Shown: positions 47,267 to 59,200 of the stretch, piece after piece
Layout of the letters: each line of letters starts with the position of its first letter
Numbering within the stretch: the stretch's first letter is position 1
NCBI GenBank assembly: GCA_023101725.1
Contig: JALJCO010009074.1
Location: 585,001-649,000 of the forward strand
Length of the DNA: 64,000 nucleotides
Direction: 5' to 3'
Source of the DNA: Atherinomorus stipes
Taxonomy: Eukaryota; Chordata; Actinopteri; Atheriniformes; Atherinidae
Made by a program: the position numbers and the translations under genes
Notes under the pieces: model-generated
Told to the model about the DNA's origin: nothing
Seen by the model: only the letters and a program-made list of their open reading frames with translations
Databases searched by the model: none

Positions 47267-50200
47267 CTGGGGAGAGTAGAGGGGTCGAAGGAAGAAGAGA
47301 AGGTTGGGTGATTGGGAGGAGTGGAGGAGGAAGAGCAGGTGGCAGGTATAAGAGTTGGTATAAAGGAAGTAGGGGTGTCATAGGAGGAGAAGAGGTCCAT
47401 ATCACGGGTGGAGAGACAAAACAGAGAAGTGGAGAGAGGAAGGGGACGGGGTGGAGGGGGTGCAGTGGACAGAGAAAAGGCAGAGGTGGAGAGAGGGAAA
47501 GGAGGAAGTTCAATTATGGGCTGCAGGATGTCAACAGAGGCCTGGCTGGTAGCTGGGTGAAACATTCTGAAGGAGTGGGAGGAGGAGAGGCAAGGATGGA
47601 TGAAGAGGAGCGGTGGCCCACGAGGAAGAGAAATACAGATGTGAGTCAGACAGTGAGTAACCGACGGCAACGGAGTGTAACTCATAAAAGAGGAGGAGCT
47701 GGGTTACAAACCGTTGAGGATTATTAATGCCAGGATCAGACGACACGATTTTTTTCATCGCTCACGACGGTCGCCAGGTCGGATTAAGAAGACATCGTGT
47801 CATAAAATCGGACGGTTTCTTGTTATTCGCGAGTGGTCACACTACAAGAATGGCACCAGACAGACAACCATCTGATCGTCACGTGGTGTCGCAAGACACG
47901 GCACGAGGCGGGACAAGCAGCTGTCAATCAGTCATTGCCGGTAGCGTAACATGATGGTGATACACCCCAGTGCAAATATTTTTTTTGTGCCCCACCTTCG
48001 CCGTAAACACAAACACGCTTGTGCTCACTTGCACGCACGCGTGCTCACACACACACACGTTTGTTTTTGTATCCCCGTGGGGTATATCCATTGGCATAAT
48101 GCATTCCCTAGCCCCTTACCCTAAACCTAACACCCATAACTGATTGCCTAAAACTAGCCCTTGTCCTAACCCTAACCAAAACCTAACTGTAACTTAATCT
48201 CTAAAAACTAATCTTGACCCTCAAAACGGGGTTCGTACCCGTGAGGACCGGGAAAATGTCCCTTTCTTTGTTTGGTTTTCAGAGGATTTTATGTGTATGT
48301 GTGTGTTTTTAAAATAAAGAAAAGGTAAAGCGGTGTGCATGAGGTAATGCTACATGGAGACAGGCATTTTTTTTTTACTCTCCCTCTAAATCTGACGGAC
48401 AGCTGCTTATTTTTTTTCCATCCTTCATGGGCCCCTGAATGCGTCTGGGCCCTGGTGCAGCTGCACCGTCGATACTTACGTCTGTGGTCATGGCAACAGG
48501 CAAACTTTGAGTGACGGTGGCTGTCTTCTGCTGCGAAAAGCCCAAAAAACAAAATAATAGGAGAAGACAGTGGACTTGTCCCTGGGTGGCGGGGAGAGGA
48601 CAGTGTGGGCCTCTCCTTCGTTTCACTGCTCTTCCCCCTTTTCGCCATGTTTTTTTGTGCACTGGAGCCACTGACTGGTCTCTCTGGTTATTGGCGGAAG
48701 CGAGGGGCGCAATTTCCTTCTATTGGTCGATTTTGTAGGAACATGTCGCAGGACATGTCACGCCAGGCGGACAAACCTCCCAAAATTCGGAGACGCCAGT
48801 CTTTCTGTGTCGTGGTGAAATCCGCAATTGCTGATTATGTCACACAACACGGAGCGAAGACGCGATGTTCTGCAACCTGACAACGCAGAATCGGGCATGA
48901 CAATGAGCAACTGTCTGCGACGTCTCTGTTGGGCCAAACTCGGGTTAAATTCGTGTAGTCTGATCCAGGCTTTAGAGAAGGGGAAGGAGAAAAGAAAGAT
49001 AAAGATCCACCAGAACTCCAAGGCCGCAGCTATGTGGTTAGTCGGGTTATGAAACAAGTGGTTGCCAGAGGCAGGAAAAACAAAGACCAGATCAAAGTAT
49101 GAGACAGCAGGCATTTATCATCTTGGAACAACATCCTTGTTTGTTTTGGGTTTTTTTGTTTGTAAGAAACTATTATGCTGCCTGGTAATCCACGTTGTGT
49201 TATGTTGCAGAACTGGATGTGATTGTTATCACAGCCATGGGTCTTAAAACAGCAAAAAAAAGCCCACAAAGGCTGCAGGAAAAGTACTGTCACCATCAGA
49301 AGGCACGTTTTCTCTGAAAAAGACTTGTGTTTCTGAAAAACATGTGGTATACACTTTTTGTATGTGGAAGTTTCATTTGAATAAACTTTTGAAACTGTAA
49401 TAGGTTGGTTGCGCGATACGTCACGTTCATAAGATGCTAGCGCGCAAAATGCAGACAGAGGGCCAGAAGGAAAGTCGCCTGTAAAATCTGTGTGAAAAAT
49501 GCCTCTCTGTCGTGCAGTTTATGGCTGCTCCAATCATGCTATCAGAGAAAAGGATACTTTTTTTTTTTTTTTTTAATAACCTAAAACTGTTGTTAACAAA
49601 GCTGAAAAATGTCGAAAACTGACAAAACAACGCTGCAAAACGTGAATTTTAAACCTCCGCCTTCTTGGGAGGAGCAGAGTCTACCAATGCCAGAGTTTAC
49701 AGCGACGACTTTCTAAAACAGGTAAGATAGTTTATTATTATTTTATTATTCATTGTTAAGGATATTTCCCCACGCTCTCTGGCAGCAAACTAGTTTTTAG
49801 GGGGGTTTCTGTGGATCTCTGTGACTGGTAGACCTGGTTTGGAAAAATGTGGTTTGATTTATGCACAGCCTACAAATCGATTAGGAATTTGGGATAACAG
49901 AAGTAAAATGAATTAATATACAAGATCCAAGCACATAAAAACACTCAGTGTTAGCAATATTATAAGCTAGGTTCTTTATTTAAAATAGCATAACTCACTA
50001 TTACCCGGGCAGAAACAGGCAACAGCCATTCAAAGCTTATTCTGGTCGACCCGACATGAAACAGAATAACTGTCAGCTTCTAGGCTGCTGAAGGCTTCAC
50101 TCATCAGACAGAAAGAGGAAGTCATGAGCGTTGCTTTCTTTCTTTTTTTTTTGCAGACCTCCCGTGGATCTCTGCCCCGCTTGCAGCCTCATTCTGGGCT

Positions 50201-53200
50201 TTGCAGCACATAGGTCTCCTGATAAAATAAATTATGGTATAAAAAAAACCAAAACAGCTGATCGTCCTCGTGTGTGATAGTGGCTGAGCCTCACACATCC
50301 TCAACTGCTCACAAACAGGTTAACATTGAAAGGAAGCTCAATCTCATGGGGGAGACCAACGCGTCCAAACCACGTTAACTTCTATATTTTGGACACCTGT
50401 CCCCCCCTACAGTTGTAATTTTTAAGATCGGATGTCCAGAAGTAAAGTTATGAGCGTTGCTTTGTCAGCAGCGAGATGGTTTGTGATGTCATCGCCTCAC
50501 GGCCGGTAAATCCACAAGATTATAAGACCAGTCTGATTTATTTAGACTTCATGGGTCATATCTTATGTATAAATATATTTTTTTGGCAGTATGGTGTCTG
50601 GACCAGCCCATTCAAAGCCTCAGAGTACTCGCTGTCATTCATTTTGCTGTGTTTTGAACTGGAGGAAAACACTTCTTGCCCTCCATCTGCATTTTGCGCG
50701 GCGTCCGGGTCACGTGACTGAAAGCCACCTATTCATAGGACTTTCTTTTCTGGTCTGAAACGTGATGGGCATGATGTTGTGCATGGCAAACCACAGCACA
50801 ACTATAGAGAAGTGAAAACTGTGCTAACGCATAAATAAACACAGAAGTAGAGGGACACAGGGGAGAAAAAAAATCAAGCTTACCTAAAACAAATATAGTC
50901 AGGGAGGAACAAGGCAGTCTAATCTTGCTTATTCAATACAGACCAAAAATAAACTTAGCAGCATGGAGTGGAGTGCAGATCCAGAATAAAGCTCACCCAG
51001 AGTACCCACCCAACAGCAGTGGAATCAAAGGAGGGAAAACTAACTTTGTAAAACACAAACAGAACGGCGGTGGGTCAGAGAGAAAGAAGAGAGAAAGAAG
51101 CGCATGTGCAGCATGGCTAACAGGAGAAAAGCCCAGAGCCAGCAGGGACGGAAGAAAATCTAGCTTACCCTGGTGTGGGGGTGCCTTCCTCCAGGGTGGA
51201 GGCTGTGTTTGTTCCATTGGTGAGGGTACTTTGGGAGGGCATTACCAGTGAGAGGGTGACACTGGTTTTACTGGTGCTCTGGCTGTTTGAGTACGGCACT
51301 GATACGGGGTAGATTCGACCACCTGAAAAACAGCGGAGGACAAAAAAAAAATATAGACTGAAAATAACTACACTGGAAAATGTTTAACTTAAAAATATGA
51401 GTTAAAGGGGCTGCCTGAGGGGCAGCCGCCACCGGAGAAGAGGGAAACCTGGAAATAAAGTTAAACAATTGTAGTTCTTTTTTCATGGCTGGCTCCAAAA
51501 CGAGTAAATCTCCATGGACTCCCATGTTAAAAAGACCAACTTCACAGCAGAAATAAGACTGGTTAAAAAAAACATTTTAGGTTTAATAGGTCAAGTTTAC
51601 CTTCATGTCAACTGTGAGGGGGGTGAATTGTTTTACAACTCATTTGTTTAGATGTTATTTAATCTTGAAATTACACGATTAGGGGCGTGTCCTTTTGATT
51701 GATGCGTGGCAGAGTGGATGCAGATTTTTGCTGTGGATGCTAATAGTTAGCTCCCTGCTAGCTCCCAGGAAGGCCTCAGCCTGTAGCAGAGTTGCACAAT
51801 GGCGGGTTTTAGCTGGTTAACAGCAAGTCTGAGCATGCCTTACCTTTAAACCGCCCATCGTCGTACGTTCTTGTTTACTTCGGATTAGCTTGGTTAGCAT
51901 TAGCTTACTGTCTATCATTTGCCCTGCGGCACGGATTGCCACACGGCTTAGAGCAGCCTTGCCTTTGCCCATTTTAGCATTTTCCAGGAATGTCTACACG
52001 CGACACGGCTAGATACTGTGTCTTTTTTTTTTTTCCCCAGTCTTTCGGGCTCTCTTCACATGTTAAGTTAAATGGAACGTTATTTGTGTATTTAAGATGC
52101 GTTTGATTTAAGGTAGAATCTGAGTGTCCCCCAGTTCTGTCTGTAAACTATACAAACTGAGAGCCCCTCCCCTCGGGCAAATGGTCACATCACTCTTCTA
52201 TTTTGATTCATGGTCACACCTCTGAAAGTCTGATTCTTTTCACTGAGGACCCTGAAACAACAAATAGTGGCGTCAAAAGAGTCCATGCTGCATCGCCTCA
52301 TGATGATTGCATCCTTGCAAAAATAACAGCCAACATTGGAACTCAGCTGTACAATCTAACCCTGCATAAAGACAACACCATCTCTAGGGCGAGTGTGTGT
52401 GTGTGTCTGAAGTTTAGTTTTCTGCAGGTTACAGGCATTTCTGAAAATGCAAAAATAATCGTATAATCTGAAAGATTTAAACAGTTCCATTGGAATAAAT
52501 TATGTATGACCCGATTATGTGTTTCACACCCCTCACTTTATTTCTGGTTCGCCACAGACAAGAGGTTTAGATGCACAACTGCAATGCCAAACTGCAACAT
52601 TCTCAATACATTTTCAGCCTTTCTCAATTCTTATGTATGATTAAAACAATGTGAGAAGCAAGCTATGGGTTATATGCACAACTCCAATACTTCCTGACTT
52701 TAAAGTGGAAATGCAACGGTCCACCCACCGAACTTTATTTACTAGACTGAGTCCTGGTCTTATCAATAATTATATACCAAACGTGACAAATATAAGCATA
52801 TAAAAGTAAAATGTTGCAAAGTTTTATGTTTTTAGGACAAGAAAGCCGCCATCTTGCAGTACTTTTAAGCTCTGACATCACCGGGTTGGTTTCCCCTCTC
52901 TGTAATAAATCAACAAGAATAACCAGCTACGCTGCACTACAATTAACAAGCTGGAACACGTTTTAGAAGATTAATATGATGGAAAGCGAAGCTGGGAGGC
53001 CGGTCCAGCGTCCAGATCCTGTACCGATGCTTTCCAGCCATTACAGCGTGTGACTGAGGAGAGAGGAGGAGACGACGGTGCTGGCGTCGGGAGGGGCGGG
53101 TTAGCAGCACCTGTAGGAATGGCTGCGGTTCAGCGATGCTGCAGGCTTTCTACTGTCAGGAGGGCCACGTGGACCAGGTCATGCGTGGAGGATTTTGTAT

Positions 53201-56200
53201 AACGATTTGGATTACACGTATGGATTATTGTACCGGGAGGTGGATGTTTTGGAGGCGGTGCTGTCCCTGAAGGAGATCCGAGCGGAGACACGGCAGCATC
53301 CAGGAAAACAGCAGGTAGGCTAACTAAGCTAACGGTAGTAACCAGTGGTTTAATGTTTAATAAAAGAAATGCTATAGCGAGACAGGGATATGATGGGAAA
53401 GATGCAAAGCATCCAGGCTGCAGGATGATGAGGGAGAGCGCGGTGTTCGGTAGAACTTGATCTGCCGTGGAAAACGGGGAATCCTAGTTAGAAAGTTTTT
53501 ATGACAGCCATTTCAGATCAACCTGTTCCAGAGCTCTTCTGTTCATCATCAGGCTGTGGGGAGGATTTGTGAGTGTTGCTCTTTGACGTGTGTTTAATAA
53601 GCGGCTCAAAGAGGAATAGAGGCGGAGAGCTACGAACTGATGTTGGTACAGACTGATGCCGCAGACCCGCCGGTTTGTGGAGCTCAGGTTGTAGACGGTG
53701 ATATTAAACACTCAGAGCAGCTTCAGGCTTTCATCTGCGGACCTCTAGCTACCAGACTCCAAGTCTCCTGATCATTTTCCTAATTTTCTCTAGAAAATTC
53801 TCACCTTATGATCTGGAGTCAGGGAGGTTCCCTTTTCAGAGCCGCCAGCAGCAGCAGGACCAGTTTCTGGTTCAGCTGAAGTTTGTGAACTGTTCTGTTC
53901 TCAGCTTAAACTTTGGAAAACTTGCTTTTAGACCCAGGAGGATACAGTAGTGGTTCCCCTTTTGTCTGTTCTTCTCCTTTGGCTCACCAGTCTCCGTCGT
54001 TCAGCTGTTATCTTTATAATTGTGGACCAGACCAGAGGACTCTCATTCAGGACCGCAGCAGTAACCAACCCGGTGACGTCAGAGATTTGAGAACTGCAAC
54101 ATGGCAGCGCCCTTGTCCTTAAAACATAAAACTTTGCAACATTTTTCTCTTATATGCTTATATTTTTCACGTTTGGTATATAATTATTGATAAGACCAAG
54201 ACTCAGTCTAGTAAATAAAGTTGCCGCTGTATGTCAAGCCTGATGCCTGCACTCACATGGCAAGAAATATGGCTTATTCATTCAACAGTAGTATCGGATC
54301 AGTATTGGGTATCGGCCAATAAGCTCAGCCCTGGTATCGGTATTGGACTGAATCGTAAAAAAAACTGGATTGGTGCATCTCTAGTAAATGTTAACTCCTT
54401 ATTATGGGGTTATCCTGAGTCAGGATCGCCCTGAATAAGCCAGCAAATGTGACTAGTAGACAAACGGGGCAGGAAAATGGATGGACGGACAGACACAAAG
54501 GCTGTGTCCGAATGTCCTCCCTACTCCCTAACCCCTCATTCACTATATAGGGCTGCACTACATAGCACACCATCTAGTGCCCTCATTCTGCCTGTGATTC
54601 GGACACAAAGCTGACTACTTTTTCCTTACCGCAAATCACTTGATTACCAGCTGTCACCGTGGCAACCATGGTGGCACCCACGACGCACGAAAAGATGTCA
54701 TTCCAAATCAAATCCGTAACTTTAAGTGAAGATATTTCATTTACTTATATTGTGTTTAATCTCTTTTCCGTTGATTTTTTTCTCTCTTTTTTCCACTGCT
54801 TGGTGTCCACCACCTCGCGCCATTCAGCTCTCCTGACCGCAATGCATTGTGGTCTATATTGACCTGTCTAGGGACCATCACAGCTCACTAGTTTTCAAGA
54901 TGCATTGTGGGTAATTTTGAGTGCACTACTTTTTCTTTATGGACATTCGGACACCACTGCAAAATGGGGTGATCCCTATATAGGGGCCTATGTAGGGAAT
55001 AGGGTATAAATTCGGACACAGCCAATGTTCGTGATTTACACTGCATCACATACTTGTGCTACAGCACATCTGTGCAAATGTGAATATTATTATGTGAACA
55101 AAAGCTGATCTTTGAAAAAACCTTGTCTCAATTCTACCAAAGCAGGACCATTACCCTAAATTATAACATATTACACAGCTCCTGAAAAACAAGGTTTGTG
55201 TCCTTTTCACTTCAATTACTCATATTAAAAGTAATCTCAGGGAAATTACTGCTGTAATTTGATTCTTTCAATAAGCCATGTAACTTGTTATGATCTCATG
55301 TTTTTAATGAGTGTCTGTTTGGAAAAATATTTCATCTATCAAACTGAGATCATTCTGATTGGAGATTCCAGCTGACATGTCTACATGGACACTGGATAAT
55401 GTGATACTGGTGAATGTAGTGAGTGCGATACTGGTGTGGTCACATGTGCACGCCTGATGTTGCTCACAGTGGTCCAGAGAATAATAAGGGAGCTTGTGTG
55501 TATGCTTATACAGAAGAAAAAGAAGAGGGAACATTGTTGAAAACCACTTTTCACAACTTTTATCGAACAGAACCTTTTTCAATCTGTATGAAAACATTTC
55601 CCCTCTGATCTGGAGCAATAAAAATTTCAACAGGGAACATTGTGGTGGTGTAGGCAAAACAGAAGTATTTTTCCAGAGTGAAATTCCCTACCCTGTGTGG
55701 GCGTGAGCACAGCATCTGCCAGTGGGTAATTGAGTGTGCGGATGAGCAGGGTCATGTCCTCATGCCGAGAACAGTAGGCCGCCCTCTGACGGCCAGACAC
55801 GTAGACGTCGTGGTGAAGCCGCTTGACCCGCTCCACCACAGACTGGGCCACTGCCTCAAGACTGGTCTGCTGGGCCAGCTCTGCTGCTACCATGGCAACA
55901 ATTTCCTATGAAGGCCGGTAGAAGAGATGGGGTCAGAGAAGGAAAGATCAAGGTTATAGCTGAAGAAGTGAGGAAAATGAATATAATTAAAATAACAATT
56001 TGAAAGGATGGGAGTAGAGAAAAATAATAAGGCAACTGAAAAAGAGATAAAAAGGACGCTAAGACTAAAGTGGCCAAGAAGAGCAGACTTGAACTTCAAA
56101 GTTCAAAGAATATACATGAAAACAAAACAGCAGCAGAAAGATACCAGTGAAAGATGACACATGAAGGATAGTAGGGAGAGTGCAGATAGAAAACTGGTTT

Positions 56201-59200
56201 ACCATAAAAACAGCCAAGAAAACATGACAAGCACATCAATTGTTTAAAAAAAACACAAAGCAGGGTCAAAAAATATTTTCAAGATGTATCTGCTAACCTG
56301 ATTGGCCTGTTCTGGGCCATGAGCAGACTCAAGGGCATTTATCAAACCCTCTGACATCAGCAACAAGAAGCCTGTCACGCCATCCAAAGAGTGGCTGCCA
56401 TGAATCTCTGGCTCAGCGATGACTGGCATCGACTTGGCCGAACTGACGGTGGAGGAGGACAGGAGAGAACGGATATATCAGTACAGAAGATGAAGATATT
56501 AAAGAATGAGGAGGTGCAAAAGGGAGGAGAAATGAGAAAATAATTGTGGCTTTGAAAAGACGAACAGTTCTAAGAGTCGAGACTGGAAAGGACACTGGAA
56601 GGTGAGAGGAGGAGATTAGATGAAAAGACATTATTGCACCTGACCTACAGACTACAACCCTGCTGATCTCACTGATACTACTGCAGGGCTGCCACAAACC
56701 ATTATTCTGATAATCCACTAGTCACTGATTATTTTGGTGATTAGTCGACTAGTTCATACAAAATTGTAGCATATTTACTAAAGATGTTCAATATTGGCTT
56801 TTTTACCGATATCCGATATTGTCCAACTCTTAAATTCTGATATCAACCGATACTTATACATGGAGACAACTGTAAGGTTATATATTTTGAGAAATACAAC
56901 TATATTCTGCTCAGAGAGCAAAGATCCTAAAATCTCCTTAACTCAGCCAGAGGAGTTCATTTTGGACATCTGGCTGCCATATATCAGATACTAGCTTGTA
57001 TTAGCCAACATGTGGCTAATTATAATGTTTCTGACAACTTGGCAACTTAACCAACAACTTAAAACCAGACATATTATCAGCCGCTTCAAAGCAAGTCAGT
57101 CAGTCAGTAAGGCTGCGGCTACTGATTATTTTTGTAATCAAGTAATTAGCAATTCTTCTGACGATTAACTGAGTAATCGGATAAATTGGAGATTTTACAA
57201 GTTATTTGATTGATTGAAACCACTGCGCAGTGCTTTCCACAAACGCCGGCCATATAGTGACTACTCAACTAAGTCCAGCCAGCTACTGGTTAGGATTCCA
57301 CGCAATGACCGTGTTTATGCGCTCTGTGTCGCATGCAGCCAAAATGCAAATACCACGTTCAGGCTTCCCCACCGTAGTTTCCCTTATAGCTACTTCGGTG
57401 TGAGTCCCGCTGTGACACCGCTGTTTTCTCCACCAGAATGCTGAGGAGTGGAGCATCTGTGGTGAAATTATCTCCCAACTCGTTAGTTTCACTTTCAAAC
57501 TCCGCTGTTCCGTCGCGGAGTAAACTAATATCAATCCATCCATCCATCCATCCACCTGCCTTGAAGCCAGTGTTAACGTGGGGCTCTTGCCCCGTGCCCC
57601 TGTACGCGTTATTCATTTATTTTTGTATGCTTAGCATTATAAGGTGACAAAACGTCCTCTTTAACCTGGACATATTCTCCCTTTGAGAGGTAGAAAATGC
57701 ACAGTGTTTTTCAAAATCCTCTGGGAAGGAGCCGCAGCGCAGAGAAGCCGGAGTTACCTGGCGATCACGTCACCTGTTAGCGGCTGCACGGGACAATGAG
57801 ACAACGGGAACCTTGTTGGTACTATTTTATAACTTGTCCAAACTTTTGACTGGTAGTGTTAGTGTTTGTTAATATACAATACAAGAAAAGCTGACCCCGA
57901 TAGCTACGAGTGTGCACCTGTGTCAAGGACAGAAAGGCAGCAAAGATGTAAAGTGGCAATTTTGAGAGGAAAAACAAAGCTTAAAAAAATAAACGATTAG
58001 TCGATAAGGAAATTAGTCCACATAATCATGATTAATTGACTTCTCATGGTAGCCCTAACTGATACAAGAAATACCTGTACATTGTCTAATTTGTACTGCA
58101 TTTCCAGCTCTTACAGACAGAAGAAAGAATGAAATTTTATAAACAATGTGTCTGATTTAAGTATATACTTTTTTAAAGACGCACCTTAAAACCTTGAAAA
58201 TATGCTTTTCTGACTCGTTTTGATGGCACACCAACATTCATTATGTACATTTTCAAGCCGTCACTGCCCAGAGGTGTCCCGGGGCTCAGAAACAGCAGTA
58301 TGTAAGTTTTGCATCCAGAACAGGGCCGTGACGTTGCAGCTGACTATTGGTTGCGCACCGCGTCACTTACTAGCAAATGTATATGAACCGGATATGAGCA
58401 CTGCGGGTGTTTTGAACGTGTATCATGTCGAATTCGGTAAGGAAACATTACTGGAGGAAGAAAGGAAAAGAAAGAGAGGTAGGGACAGAACAAGAGTCAA
58501 GATAAGACTGTCTTTTACTGGCTGGAGTGAATCACAGTACAGGTATGATATAAGATGGATGCTAGTTTAGCCGCTGATAGGGGCAGAAAACTGCTAAAAG
58601 TTCTGTTGTGTGTCTTTAATACAAAGACAAGTGATAGGCATGGTACACGGGTTTATTTTAACCGGGCAGCAGACAAAAACAGGAAAGCAGGAATTAAAGG
58701 AAGCTCAGTTGTGGTTGGAGAGGCTGGAATGCTCTGAGAGTAAAACATTGTACAAGTGCTACTAGTTCGGCCATTTGGCAGATTTTGTGAAAAGTTTTGA
58801 TAAGTTTTGGTTTTTCCAACCAAATTTCTCCCTGTAGGCTAATCTTTTGAACAATTTTCACCAATTTTCCATTTTTCCATTCTATCAGAATTCAGATATG
58901 ATGAAAAAGAAAAAGAAAGACAATGAAAACAAGAACAGAACTAACTTTGGGTTTCAATTGACTGGTTCAACTTGGCAACTATTCTGGCCGTTTCAGAATA
59001 TTGATTTTTCTGAGGGATTTGCAGCTGATTAATGGACAAAACACCAGCACCTTTCATGAAAAGCAGAACAAATAAGCAGCCAAAACAAAAAACAATGAAG
59101 TGACTGTGGGGGTTGCATAGCAACTGTAGAATATCATGAATAAAAGGTTTCACCTGAGAAGGTCAATTTCATTGAAGTTAATTTTGACCCGGTAGTCTCC

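Noticed and set aside
47083..47727. 214-codon ORF on plus over the tab1 last exon
   Set aside because: It is the mirror of the tab1 frame. The C/T-rich strand and its complement are both poor in stops, and the peptide is low-complexity Gly/Arg/Glu with no domain.
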